DNA from: Chelonoidis abingdonii | Lineage: Eukaryota; Chordata; Testudines; Testudinidae | NCBI RefSeq assembly: GCF_003597395.2 | Contig: NC_133771.1 | Span: 135,962,889-136,026,888 of the forward strand | Length of the DNA: 64,000 bases | Reading direction: 5' to 3' | Shown here: piece by piece, positions 22,591 to 33,844 of the stretch | Layout: the number at the start of each line of letters is the position of its first letter | Numbering within the stretch: position 1 is the stretch's first letter | Notes under the pieces: generated by a model | Told to the model about the DNA's origin: nothing | Seen by the model: only the letters and a program-made list of their open reading frames with translations | The model's database searches: none | Position numbers and translations under genes: made by a program

Positions 22591-22597
22591 TGATTCT

Positions 22598-22743
22598 CCA
22601 TCATTGCCACTTTGTGTAGCAGTATGTACCGATGCAAAATGGGTATGTTATGTTACAAGATCAGAATGCTAGCCTTTGACACCCACTGTGCACAAGCGCA
22701 AGTGAGTCTACAAGGTGTAAGGCTGTGAAGAATTAGATCCCTT
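22598..22743. mobile_element. Palindrome-ended MITE-like repeat
   Basis: The left end GGGTCTGATTCTCCATCATT is mirrored by GTGAAGAATTAGATCCC on the right, and TTTGTGTAG is answered by CTACAAGGTG. Same design as 40471 and 46871 but more worn. Confidence 0.4.
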
Positions 22744-23074
22744 GTCTCCTGAAAGAACATCAGCAAACCAGAAGGAATGCTGGGTTTGCATCAAAGAATA
22801 GTTCCTCTTTTGATTCTAAAATATCATGATCCTTACATTAAAACATAATTGCTATGGCATCTGTAGAAGTGAAAAGCTCTAGCTAAGGTTGTATCATTAA
22901 ATATTCAAAATCACCTTCTATAGGAAATCATACCACATTATTAAATTGCCCTGGCACAAGTTAATGTATTCATTATAGTGATAAAAAAAAGTTCCATTTC
23001 AATTTATTTTTGAGGCTGGGCAGCTCTAAATAGGACTTTGAGGAGGAAAAAGGCAGCAATTAGCATTTAGAAGA

Positions 23075-23240
23075 TAGCACTTTTTGAAAGTTCTTTACAC
23101 ACATTGTACAACACTGTGGTATAGGTAAGTAAATATTGTGATTCCCATTTTACAGATGAGAAAGTCAAGGCACTTGCGTTAAGTAACTTGTCCAAAGTCA
23201 CAGAAGATGTCAGTGTTACATGTCTCTCCTGGCCCCCCAT
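23075..23240 (-). mobile_element. MIR-like CORE SINE
   Basis: Contains TATTGTGATTCCCATTTTAC, AGATGAGAAAGTCAAGGCAC and AAGTAACTTGTCCAAAGTCA, the reverse complement of the MIR-type core and tail. Confidence 0.75.
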
Positions 23241-25669
23241 GCCCAATCCACAGAGGGCCCTGAGACTGTTACAGGCTTCAGTTACAGATCCTGGTTCTTT
23301 AACTCAAGCTGTAGACACTAATTATGTTGATAGCTCTAGAGGTTCCCAGATCAGTCCCCAGTGTGTTGCACAAGGTAGCAGATAGCACATAAGTAAGGGC
23401 TCATCCAGGTTTCAAACTCATATGAACCTCAGTTGCTCAGGAAGTTCCTGTCCAGAAGAAGTATGGAGGGAGTGTTAAGATGGCAGCCATCACACACCTA
23501 ACAGGCCATCAAGTTTGGGCTATTTCTGACCAAGATGGGGAGCAGCACTGTCCAGAGAACCTCCAGCCAGCAGCTGCTCTCTTCGAGTGAGGAGGATCCA
23601 GCTTAGGTGCTGTTGTGGACTGTAACTATGCCTGTATGTCACAGGAAGAGGGACTGTCTTTCAGGTAGGCAGGATTTTAATAACATTTGAGAACAGTTTT
23701 AACTAGGGGATTAAGTAGAGCTGGGCACAATCTCATTCTTGATGGCTCTGAAGCACTCCAAAGTGAAGCAATGAAAGGCCAGTGATGGCTACTGCTGCAG
23801 GGAGCAGGAGAAAGTCTGTTATCTCAAGGCCATAGGGTTCGAGCCATGGGGCTTCTCCATATACACTTGTATTAAATCTTTCTCGCAGATTTATGAAGAA
23901 AGTGTGATTTTAAAAAAGTGCTTGTGTTTTAAAAAAACTCATCAAAATAATGTTTCGTAACAGATAGACAATAAATTAGTGAAAGTAAATTATTGTCTTC
24001 AAATTGAGCCAGAGGGAAAAAATAATTGCTGGGAGAATGGGGGAAAATACAAAAAAGCATCTTCATCTTCTGTAATCTCATGGCATTGTGCTATTTTCGC
24101 CTCTTGAAATCTAATTTCCATGAGACATTTCTGCAGAGTGCACATTTCCTGAATATGAATTTCTTAGTAGACTTGCTAATATGAACGCCATAATTCCCCA
24201 GTAAAGAGACAGTGCCCTGGCGGCCTTTGACTGAGATAGATTATATTTCAGAGGGACCTCCAGCTCATTCCAAGGCTTTGTGAATAACCACTGCACGAGA
24301 TGGAGGCATATTGACAGAGGCAGTCGTAGACCCCATAAAGGTGTGTATATAATTTTCAATGATATAGGTTTCATTCATGCCCAGAAATATAAACACATCT
24401 TCACTTTGATTTCAGTGTCCTCTGCAGACTAATGCAGGGACAGAATTCCAGTGTAAGGTTATTCACAGCAGCTGTTCATAGCCAGTTCCAGCTTGGTTAC
24501 ATTTACCGTGCTAATGGGGTTACTTGCACAATGTTACCAAAGAATGCATTTGCTTTGGGTTATGCATCCTAAATAATTTCTCAGTCCTTGTCACATTTGC
24601 ATTCCCATCTCCAACTCGCTCTGCCTCCCGCCCCTCCTGATTGCTATTAAAACAACAGTTGCGCTGTTTCCCACCAGCCTCAGTTTTACAGAAGTATAAA
24701 TAACTGTCCTTGGTTGTATATTTCAGATTGACAGGCTGGGCCAAATGTATCGCTGGCTGAATCGGCCACCTGGCTAGAATGTAAACATTTTAGTTTATGT
24801 TACACCCTGACATGGACTCAGCGGGAAATTCTGCCACGTGTAAAGGAGGCTCAGAATCCTCACAGCACCAGTTTGTAGTACCCAGTGCTGTTTGGCGGCT
24901 ACAGCAGGGTATGGACAAGAGAAGTGATTGTGGCTCCCACTCCCTCACGTGCAGCTGTGGGCCAGTGAATCAGCACAGCTCATACGCAGCAGCCATGGCC
25001 CCAAATCATCCCTACCAGCCTCCTGCTTTCACAAACAAAATAAGCCTAAACTGTTACTAAAGTTACATTTTCCAATAGAATAAAGAAAACTGTAGTGCCA
25101 TCTAGTGATGTGGAAAGAGGCACATTAGAACCATGCTCCTGGTGTTTGCAGAGTTAACTCATGTTTATGTAGGGCCCTTTTATGTCTTCTGCTTCCATGG
25201 ACAGAAGGGACAAGAACCTAGCAAATCCACGTGGGGGGCACACACGGTGGGCAGAACTAGCCTCTGTGGGGGTTGGTGACTATACTTGGGAGGGGAAGAA
25301 ATGTCTGCTCACTCTGGCATCATCCCTCACCCTTCAAAACTCTCAAGGCTTTTGTGTATAAATGAGTACTGTCCCTGTCAGCCATAGCTTCTTCACTTGC
25401 CTCCCTCCCTGCAGAGGAAACAGCCCTTCCTGGGAAGCATGTTCCAGCAGGGGAGGTGGCTGGTGGAGATTTCCTAGCAGCACAGTTCCCTCCTGGCAGG
25501 AGTTACACTTTCTGAGAGTTGGAGGAGGCAGGAGGCTAGCACATAGACACAGTGTTTCCACAAGGATGTTCCTGACCTCTACAGATCCATTAGTCATAAG
25601 GAGATGGGCCCCTTTGCCGTTTCCACAGCTGTGAACACTGTAGGAGCTTCCCATCCCCTGTTATTATGA
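23241..25669. other. Repeat-poor stretch, no gene recognised
   Basis: About 2.4 kb with no repeat I can name. Reading frames are short and lack splice or motif support. 24060-24790 is even in composition and free of simple repeats, so conserved non-coding sequence is possible but not shown. Confidence 0.45.
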
Positions 25670-25805
25670 TCTGTTATTTGTACTGTGGTAGTCACTAGCA
25701 GCTCTCCTAGTCACAGAGCAGGACCACACTGTGCTAGACTCTGCATGCACAGAACAGGCAGCCCCTGTCCTAAAGAGCTTCCCATCTGCTCCTGTGGGTA
25801 ACCAT
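25670..25805. repeat. Dispersed amniote repeat fragment
   Basis: TTTGTACTGTGGTAGTCACT, CAGAGCAGGACCACACTGTG, CTAGACTCTGCATGCACAGA and CTGTCCTAAAGAGCTTCCCA follow the order of a widespread repeat in turtles and crocodilians. Its class is unknown to me. Confidence 0.5.
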
Positions 25806-26149
25806 ATAAGGGACAATAGGACTCCTAATGCTCTCATCATGGTTCCTAAGCATTAGACTTTGCAGACCCAGGGATCATTCTGCCTTTTCTGGGATAGAAC
25901 ACTTCAGCCTTCCTACACGTAACAGATTTTAGGAGGGGAAGTGGAGAATTTACCCATAATGTTTTTGGCACAGAACTGCTGCACAACAGGGCAGTTGCTT
26001 GTCATGAAGGGAGTTACATGTTCAGATTTGTGTCAACGAATGTGTCACATTAGAACAAACATCCTGCCAAGCTCTGCCAGTTGTGTCCCACCCCATTTAA
26101 TATCAAACACTTCCAGAATGAGTAATCAGAACGCATGAATTGTCAGCTC
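25806..26149. other. No feature recognised
   Basis: Unique-looking sequence between a repeat fragment and the Penelope-like element. Confidence 0.4.
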
Positions 26150-26349
26150 TTTTTGCCATTAGAGAGAAAAGATGAGTGAGGCCATATCAAGTTCTGTGGG
26201 GAGAGACAGGAGCTTTTGAGCCACGCAGAGCTCTTCTTCAGGTCAGGGAGAGAAACTCCCAGCCCCACAGCAAAATGCAAAGTGGAACAGATTGTTTAGC
26301 ATAAGAACATAGTGCATATTGTAAGGGACCATTCAAGGCAGAGTGGCTG

Positions 26350-27254
26350 CAGGGCCAGCTCTAGGCACCAGCAAACCAAGCACGTGCTTGGGGCGGCATA
26401 TTTCCAGGGGCAGCATTCTGGCCATCCTTTTTCTTTTTTTCTTTCGGCAGCAAAAGCCTAGAGCCAACCCTAGCAGCAGCAGCGTGTCATGGGTGGGGGC
26501 ACCCTGAGGCCGTTGCGGTTTCTGCCATGGGGGAGCAGCGCCCACACCTTGTGGCTGGGCCGGGTAGACTCCAAGTGGGGGACTCTCAGGCTGGGGGCCA
26601 CCCCGCGGGGCACATGGACCCACCTGCAGGAGCCGCAGGGTGGCTGCCCCTCAGCGCCACAGCTGGGGCAGGGTGAACCGGCCCGAGCTGTCCAGGGACT
26701 GGGGCAGGGCAGCCAGAAGCAGCAGTAGCGGGGCAATATAGGGCGGGGCGCTGCCGTGCAGGGCCCGCTGTCCCACTCTCCGGGGCTCCACTCCCTCTGG
26801 GGCTACCCTGCCCTGGCTCCTCAACCCCCTGCCGGGGCGGTTCCCTGGCTCTGCCCTCCTGGGTCCTGGCTGGTCCTGGAGGCGGGAGCCCTGGCTGGAG
26901 GGACCCTGGGCTGAGGCGCAGCCCAGGAGCCCTGCTGCTTACCCTGACCCTGCCAGTGCCAGACTGGCTGGAGGTGAGGGAGGAGCCCAGGGGGTGCAGG
27001 TGGGATGGGGTGCGGGGGGAGAGCCCAGCATTGGGGTGGTAGGGAGTGTGGATGGGGTGGGCTAGGGCAGCAGCCCAGGGCTGGGGCAGCAGGGGGTGCG
27101 GGTGGGGGGAAGAGAGAGCCCAGGCCTGGGGCAGCAGGGGGTGTGGGTGGGGGAGGGCACTGGGGAGCGTGTGAGGATGAGAGACCAGGGCAGGAGTGGG
27201 GGGCAGCCAAAATGTTTTTTGCTTGGGGCGGCAAAAAACCTAGAGCCAGCCCTG
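26350..27254. mobile_element. Non-autonomous hAT element A2 (905 bp)
   Basis: It starts CAGGGCCAGCTCTAGG and ends CCTAGAGCCAGCCCTG, good inverted repeats, with GTGCTTGGGGCGGC near the left end and GCTTGGGGCGGCAAAA near the right. Flanks are GTGG-CTG on the left and GTGGCCTG (27255-27262) on the right, an 8-bp duplication with one base lost. Removing it rejoins the Penelope 3' UTR. The interior is very GC-rich and includes CAGCAGGGGGTG-type repeats; the long Pro-rich or Gly-rich frames inside are composition effects. Confidence 0.85.
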
Positions 27255-27261
27255 GTGGCCT

Positions 27262-27761
27262 GTAAACACCTCTGCAGTCACAAGGAAAAAAGAGGGGGTT
27301 AGTGGGTTACAGATTATTTTAATAAGCCCGTCTCTGTTCAGTCCATGATGTTTGATGTCTAGCAGAATGATGAATTTAAGCTCTCGACTACTGAAGGTGT
27401 CGTGCAGGTTTTCTTTGAGGATGAGGACTGAGAGGTCCGAAATAGAATGATCGCTTTGTAACAAGTGTTCCCCTACAGGTGATAGGATGTTTTTGTCTTT
27501 TATTGTTTTCCTGTGACAGTTCATTTGAGAGCACAATGATTGTCTGGTTTCACCCAAATAGTTGGTTTTGGGACATTTAGTGCACCGGATGAGGAACACA
27601 TGTTGTGATACGCACATGTAGCACCCATGGATCTTGAAAGGCGTGTGGTGGGGGGTGTTGATCGCTGTGGCAGTGGAGACATGTCTGCAGGTTTTGCATC
27701 TGTTGTTCTGGCAGGGTCTGGTGTCACTTTGAGTTGGTGTGTTACTACATGAACATGCCAT
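27262..27761 (-). pseudogene. GIY-YIG endonuclease of a Penelope-like element
   Basis: A 173-codon frame (27240-27761) covers the C-terminal end of a Penelope-like protein. A Cys-rich linker (CSCSN, RCKTCRH, CYMCVSQHVFLIRCTKC) leads into NYLGETRQSLCSQMNCHRK, the Y-(I/L)-G-E-T part of GIY-YIG with its Arg helix. PVGEHLLQSDHSISDLSVLI follows, carrying the H-S motif, then FSSRELKFIILLDIKHHGLN with the catalytic-type Glu region. Genuine coding text ends near NPLTPSFF; the final codons run into UTR and the flank of the hAT insert. The frame is open but lacks its reverse transcriptase, so it is a dead copy. The enzyme family nicks DNA for target-primed reverse transcription. Confidence 0.8.
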
Positions 27762-27775
27762 TTCCTTTGTGTGTG

Positions 27776-28384
27776 TAAATACTTTGTGTGCAGGGGTTCA
27801 AAGACTCACCCTGGAAAGGGTTGGCAAACCTTCAACTCCTATTGTCTTCAGTGAGAACTGATGGGGTTCAGCACCTTGCAGGACTGGGTCCTTAGAGAGG
27901 GCAAAGGAAGCCAAACTGACAGCTAGAGCCATGTGAAATATTCAAGGCAACATTTTTTACATCTCAAAATCTGATGTTTTCAGATTTAATTTCAGTTTCC
28001 TTCCAATATGGAGATAAAGGTTGCAAAATGTCAGGTTTTTGTTGGAAAACAGGATCATCTGAATTTCAGTGGACTTGTTTTAACTTTAAGCAGGCTTATT
28101 TTTGAAACAAAAACATGACATTTTTTAAATTGGAAATTTTGTTGGGATAAAGATGTGTTCACATCGCACCATGCAAAAAAGCAAGTTTTGGTGCAAGAAA
28201 CCCCCAAACCAACCAAACAAACCCACATGATGTTAAATTTTGTAGGTATCAAATCACCTGAAAGGAAATAACTCTCAAAAGTTCTAATTTTGTGCAGTCT
28301 TATTGACAGTACTGGACACCATACGTCTTTTCAGGGGTGAGAGGGCAGGTCAATATCCATATCCCTCCAATCCTGCTCCTGCTA
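27776..28384. other. No gene recognised
   Basis: A fragment near 27840-27900 (TCTTCAGTGAGAACTGATGG, then CACCTTGCAGGACTGGGTCC) resembles the inner part of the palindrome-ended repeats. The rest is unique. Confidence 0.4.
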
Positions 28385-28600
28385 AAACAGCCAGTTAGAG
28401 CCAGATGTACAGGTGGGATTTGAGATAGAGAGATCTGTCCATTGGAGAGGGCGTAGAGCCCACCAACCTCATTTCACATAGGCCACTCACAAGCTTTCCA
28501 CTGAGTAAGACATTCACTACCAACCCGGACTGGAGTTGAACTGGCAGCATAAAGGCTCTGTAGTCAGTCTCCTGAGCCACCCAGATTGCCCACTAAAGTA
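28385..28600 (-). mobile_element. tRNA-derived SINE
   Basis: On the minus strand GGTGGCTCAGGAGACTG holds an A box (TGGCTCAGGAG) and CAGTTCAACTCC a B box, about 30 bases apart. A non-tRNA body follows: CCGGGTTGGTAGTGAATG, then AAATGAGGTTGGTGGGCTC. This is the layout of a pol III SINE. No clear tail or duplication is seen. Confidence 0.6.
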
Positions 28601-28856
28601 TTTTGTATTTTCATTTTCCCCTTCACTCTCCTTTACTGTGGCTCTTTAATATTCTGATTGCACCTTCATTAGCATGTGAACTGGCCATGTTCCTTCTTGT
28701 AAATCTTACAGCAGAAACAAAAGAGATACACCCACTGCAGGTAAATAAAGAAGTGCAGGTGCTCCTTGCAAATTAGGTAACAAGGAAACTACAGACATTA
28801 ATATCAAGTTCTGAATGTCACAGCTGAATTTTTACTAGCTAAGCATCTCTCAAGCC

Positions 28857-29061
28857 CAGGGGCGGCTCTAGGGATTTTGTCGCCCCAAGCACGGCAGGCA
28901 CGCTTGCAGGAGGTCTGCCGAAGCCGCGGGACCAGCGGACCCTCCGCAGGCAAACCGCCGGAGGCAGCCTGCCTGCCGCCCTCACGGCGTCAGCAGAGTG
29001 CCCCCCATGGCTTGCTGCCCCAAGCACGCGCTTGGCGTGCTGGTGCCTGGAGCCGGCCCTG
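28857..29061. mobile_element. Non-autonomous hAT element A3 (205 bp)
   Basis: It starts CAGGGGCGGCTCTAGG and ends CCTGGAGCCGGCCCTG. It is flanked by an exact 8-bp duplication CTCAAGCC (28849-28856 and 29062-29069). CGCCCCAAGCACGGCAGGCA near the left and TGCCCCAAGCACGCGCTTGG near the right are family-specific. Non-coding. Confidence 0.92.
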
Positions 29062-29069
29062 CTCAAGCC

Positions 29070-30725
29070 ACCAGTACCACAACAGCAGGTAGTTCAAATC
29101 TGTCTTATTTCCAGTACAAAGGTCCAGATACCAAGAGTTCTGTCAGTGTTGCAGCTATGCTGCTAAGGCCTGTCAGAGCTGAGCCCCTAGTACCTCTCTT
29201 GGCAGTAGGTGAAATTAAATTAAAGTTGGTACCCAATTTTGTTTTAGCAGCTGAATTGCAACATAGGCAAAAGGACACTAGAGTAAACAGAATAATTTCG
29301 GGGGGGAGGATCTGAAAATTATTGCTCTGAATCACTCAACACCTAAAATGAGTTAGTGATCCATGGCAACTAAACAATCACCACAGTCATCAGCTAAATC
29401 ATATGTATCCAACAAGGGGAATAGCACTTTTTCTTTGTACTTTTTTTTTTTTTCACAGATGTGACAGAAGATCTATAAAACCACAATTTAGGGATCCATA
29501 AAACCACATTGCTTAGCAATGTATACCATGCTTTAATAAAATAAGACATGTCTATACCATGCATCGTAATATAAGACATGCTAGTCAGTATGTGTGATTA
29601 TATATATGTAAACAAAACCAGCCTGAATCATGTAACAAACTTGAAATGTTATATTAGAGTTTGTTATAGCAAAATAAGCTAATGAATTTTTCCATATATT
29701 TTCTGTTATAGAACTTGATTCCCCCTTCAATTTAGTATATTTAGCAACCCACCTCACAGTTATAAATAACTTTTAGTAACTTAATCTGACCCTGTCCAGA
29801 AAAGGGAAAGCTACGAAGTAACCTTGATCCTGCCTATACAAGGAGGTTCCTATGTATAAAGGACAGCGCCACTTGCTAGATAAAGAACTCAAGCCAGGCT
29901 GTTTTACAGTGATTCTGTGTTAAGAATCAACCAGCCCCATGAATATGTCATTTGATAGCTGGTGAGGAGAGACCAGAGAGCACATCAGAAAGCCAGTAGA
30001 AAGCTTTCCTTTTGTAACACTGAGTGGCAAGTTGCTTAATCAATGTGGCAGGCAGGAGTCAGTGTGTTCCAGCGATGGGAAACTCACAGTCTCGTAGAAG
30101 AAATTATAATAAAAGCAAAAGCAAGGGCATCCTAAGGACTCAGGAGGATCTTTAGATCAACCAGGAAGTTTTTCAAGAGACCTCTTCAGTGCAGCTCCAT
30201 GTGAAAAAATATTTAAATATTAATAAAATAACATTCATTTTATATTTATATTGCATCTTTCATCTGTTAGAATTTCAAGGCATTTTAGAACTATACACAA
30301 ACACAAGGAAACCACCCAATCCACCACTGAATTGCAGCCACCTCTCTGTTAGAATATCGTAGCTATTTAATGGTTCACAACTCTATACAGTAAATTAGAA
30401 CAGGATATGAAAAATGCTGTATCCAAGGGAATTTAAGCAAGCTCAATGGGCCTGCACAGGTTCTATCACTATGGAAATTATACTAAGCAGAAGGGTTTTT
30501 TTCTGTCAGCGCATGAACACTATCTCCCTGGAACAGAGTTAGCTACATTGACAGAAGCCCTCTTCTGTTGACATAGTATGTCTATACTAGAGATTTTTTC
30601 ACGTTGTGGGTGGGCAGATGTACTCATGCTAATTCTGATAGAGGTAGTGGGCTAAAAATAGAAAGGCAGCTGTGGTGGTGCGAAGGGTGGGAGGGGATAG
30701 CTGCCGCAAATAAGTACCTTGTACT
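29070..30725. other. No gene recognised
   Basis: A+T-rich unique sequence. 30575-30690 begins ATAGTATGTCTATACTAGAG, which looks like the end of a MITE related to 36468, but no partner end is visible. Confidence 0.4.
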
Positions 30726-31242
30726 AGGGTTGCCAATTTGGGTTGGACGTTGTCAAAGTTAGAATCAGGACTCACAATTTGTCAGACCACTCTGTTTTAT
30801 TAGCGCAGCGCTCCGCCAATAACACCCAGATAATGTGAGTGGCCATGCTAGACCCAAACAGTCTTATTTATACAGATAAAAGAGCGGGAATTAGACAAAG
30901 GGACAAAGAAAGCAAAACAGTAAAATTCACCTGGGGCACAGCATGCATATCTACTTCCTTACTAACTGTTATCGATCTAAGGCTAATAACTTCGCCAATG
31001 CCCTTAAACGGTGCAATTGTTCTATGTAATTCTGTATTCCTGACACCCCGTCGATTGCAACAATTCAACAGTTTTGTTAAAGGTACAGACAGCATTTCTT
31101 AATCCTTTCTATTTTCAACATATAATTCATTCTACTTCCTAACATATTCCTGGAGGTCTTCATCTACATGACTGGTCTTTAATAAAGATTTGCGTCCTTT
31201 AAGATCCTGAGAGTCCAGGACAATCCTGGAGGGTTTGGCAAC
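30726..31242. mobile_element. MITE with TTGCCAA ends, split by an LTR
   Basis: The left piece AGGGTTGCCAATTTGGGTTG (30726-30750) and right piece 31145-31242, ending CAATCCTGGAGGGTTTGGCA AC, are a familiar turtle repeat with inverted GGTTGCCAA ends. The LTR at 30751-31144 divides it. Confidence 0.55.
30751..31144 (-). mobile_element. Solo LTR, family L, minus orientation
   Basis: On the minus strand it runs TGTTAGGAAGTAGAATGAA to CTAACTTTGACA. It has GTATAAATAAG as TATA region and AATAAA (plus 30796-30801) close to the 3' end. It aligns along most of its length with the plus-strand LTR at 31534-31908. The retroviral or retrotransposon class cannot be told without internal genes. Confidence 0.75.
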
Positions 31243-31468
31243 ATTACTTCCTATGTCTGTTTTTTATACACTAGCTTAATTAGAGCTAGAACAGGGTATG
31301 TCTCCTTGAGCGAATTACACCTCTGGCTCAAAGCGTAGACATACTTGAAGTGAATGAAACTTTGTGTTGATTGGGTGGAGGAGAGGAAGCTGGAGGGCTG
31401 CTGAATGCAAACACCAATCAGCAAGGGCAGCCCGAAAGTCCAGTCCAAAACAGTGGAAATTCTCTAAA

Positions 31469-32240
31469 CAGCGGCTCTCAAACCTTTCCAAGACTACTGT
31501 CCCCTCTCAAGAGTGTGATTATCTTGCCACCCCTGTGAAAGTAGAATGAAATATTGTAAAAATAAGATGGATTAAGAAATGTGCATGTTACCTTACAAGC
31601 AAAATAAGGAAAGTTGAACATATACGTGCCAGGAAAGAACATTAGGCATAAACAAGGGTGCTAATGCAAAATGTTACAGAAGATCGGTGAATAGTTAGTA
31701 AGGAATAAGATATGCATGCATACGCCAGGTAAACTTTTAGATCTGCTTCCTTTTATCTGTTAAGTGCTCACCCTTTTAGTTTGTTATAAATAAGATAGTT
31801 ACTGTGTCTTGCAGGTGGCTTACATTATCTGGGCGTTATTAGCAGAGGCGCTGCGCTAAGTAAACAGGTGGTCCTGACAAACTGTGAGTCCTGAGTCTAA
31901 CTTTGACACCCCAAGTTTCACTTCAACTGAAAAGAACTACTTGCTTACAAAATCAGACATTAAAATACAAAAGTGTCACAGCACACTGTTACTGAAAAAT
32001 TGCTTACTTTCTCATTTTACCATGTAATTATAAAATAAATCAATGGGAATATAAATATTTGTACTTACATTTCAGTGTATAGTATACAGAGCAGTATAAA
32101 CAAGTTATTGTATGAAATTTTAGTTTATACTCACTTCACTAGTGCTTTTTTGTAGCCTGTTGTAAAACTAGGCAAATATCTAGATGAGTTGATGTACCCG
32201 CACTGGAAGACATCTGTGTACCTCTGTTTGAGAACCACTG
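31469..32240. mobile_element. hAT (Charlie-like) element, split by an LTR
   Basis: The left end CAGCGGCTCTCAAACC and right end GTTTGAGAACCACTG are inverted repeats. CTCTAAA flanks both sides (31462-31468 and 32241-32247), 7 of the expected 8 bases. The interior is an A+T-rich non-coding stretch common in turtles, for example CAAAAGTGTCACAGCACACT. The LTR at 31534-31908 interrupts it. Confidence 0.8.
31534..31908 (+). mobile_element. Solo LTR, family L, plus orientation
   Basis: It starts TGTGAAAGTAGAATGAAA and ends GTCTAACTTTGACA. CCCC flanks both sides, which would be a 4-bp duplication. The host hAT text rejoins across it. TTATAAATAAG is the TATA region; the AATAAA of its sister copy has become AGTAAA. 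It is older or less constrained than the copy at 30751. Confidence 0.75.
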
Positions 32241-32248
32241 CTCTAAAT

Positions 32249-32984
32249 GTCTAAAGGCCCATATCGATGCTTCTACTCCTACCAGCTGGAGTCTCTCGCT
32301 GTCTCCTTTCTGCAGTTTTCCCCTTGTTTTATTCAGGCAAAGTCTCTTTGAAATGCTGTTTGCCTTACTCACACAAGTAAACCAACAGGTTTACTTCACA
32401 TCAAGTGAGCTTTGCTCTCGGTTGTCTACAAATCAGATCTTTGAGGAAGCTGTGCAGATGGGGGGGGGGGGTGACTCACCAGAAACAAGACACATCAGAA
32501 ACTAGTCAGGTCTGTTGCGAGCAGCAAGTCTTTATAACCATGAAAGAATCCAAATGATTAACCATAAGCCACAACAAACAGCCACAAAATCCTCCCCTGC
32601 ATGGGGCTCATCCATTCCTCAAAACTTTGGTGTGGAGGCTTGCATCCCAAAGGCATTTCCCCCCTCCCTAAGTCCCCAGCTGCCCCATTCCTGAGAAAGG
32701 GAGGAGGGAGAGGAAACCGGAGTTAACCTTTTCTTTACCACGCTCCTGCACCCTGGCACAGGACCATACATATTTTCAGTGTTCAATATTAAACTTATGA
32801 CATGACTCAAATAGTCAATTAAGGAATGAAAAAATGCATAAAGCAAAATCCTTGGCACCAAATTAAGTAACCACAAATAAAAGAATACTGTTGAAATATA
32901 GACTTTACATCAGATGCAGCACAGATTGTGATTAGCAGCATGCTCTATCCAAGTCTGATCACTAAAACTTACTCAGATTAAAAA
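32249..32984. other. No gene recognised; G12 run
   Basis: A run of about 12 G lies at 32460-32471. The remainder is unique-looking. Confidence 0.4.
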
Positions 32985-33245
32985 TGTCTAAACTAGCACT
33001 TATGTCAGAAAAACGTTTGTCGCTCGGGGGTGTGAAAAAACACACCCCTGAGTGACACAAATTTTGCTGGCATAAGCAGTCGTGTGGGGAGATGCTTTCC
33101 CACCAACATAGCTACCGCCTCTCATTGAGGTGGTTTTATTATATCGACAGAAGAGCTCTCTTCCATCACCATAGCAGGGCTACACTAGCCATCTTACAGC
33201 AGCACAGCTGTATCAGTACCAGGCGGCATGCTGTAGATATGGCCT
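32985..33245. mobile_element. MITE with strong internal hairpin
   Basis: The segment from AATGTCTAAACTAGCACTTA to GTAGATATGGCC matches a common turtle MITE ending in GTCTACAC-type inverted repeats. Inside, 33017-33063 forms an inverted repeat around GGGTGTGAAAAAACACACCC. Confidence 0.65.
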
Positions 33246-33844
33246 TAATAACGCATTCTTGGAACCAGACACAGCCCCAAATTTGATTTCTCTCTCACAT
33301 TCCAAATTCAATAATTAAAAAGCATCTGCCCAGACTGCCTACATAAATCCCCAGCAAGCCCCTATGTTTTTGTTATATAAACTAAAATCAGATATAAACT
33401 CTTTTTACCCAACTCAGAGGTTATAAAGGCAAAGGGTGGGTTTTTGAAGTGTTTTGGAGAAGCAAGTAATTTCAAATGATTGGTATGACAAAATTAGAAA
33501 TAAAGGGGAACTGGAAGAGGAGAAACAGTCCCATTTTAAGTTACAGAACTATTTGCTCTGTCAGTGTGATTTTTTAAAAAAAAGCTTTTGCCTACTAATA
33601 ATGCCCAACTTGGTACAAAGGATGTTTGAAAGTGTACATAGTGCAAATGCAGACATAAACTGGAGGAAACGTGTGTGTTAAATGAGCATGAGGGATATTG
33701 ACTGGGGTGTGGTTATGAGTACAGAAATTTCTTGGGTTTTTTGAAACATTCATGATAAGCTATATATGCAACTGGAGGGCCCTCATTTATGTGTGTAGAA
33801 TTTCACACAAATAAATAAGAATTCTTTCCAGATGAACTAGGTAC
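33246..33844. other. No gene recognised
   Basis: Unique, A+T-rich sequence; the frame 33454-33681 has no known motif. Confidence 0.4.

Larger units (their letters stand above)
26150..27775 (-). mobile_element. Penelope-like retroelement, split by a hAT element
   Basis: The minus strand carries the GIY-YIG endonuclease end at 27761-27262, then 3' UTR text. The UTR crosses a hAT insert (26350-27254) and continues in TGCCTTGAATGGTCCCTTAC and CCTGAAGAAGAGCTCTGCGT at 26340-26220. This is the known 3' region of turtle Penelope-like elements. The copy is 5'-truncated, with no reverse transcriptase, and its last bases are lost near 26150. Confidence 0.8.

Noticed and set aside
26821..27265. Pro-rich and Gly-rich frames on both strands
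   Set aside because: They lie in the GC-rich, repetitive core of a hAT element; no motif and both strands are open, a composition effect.
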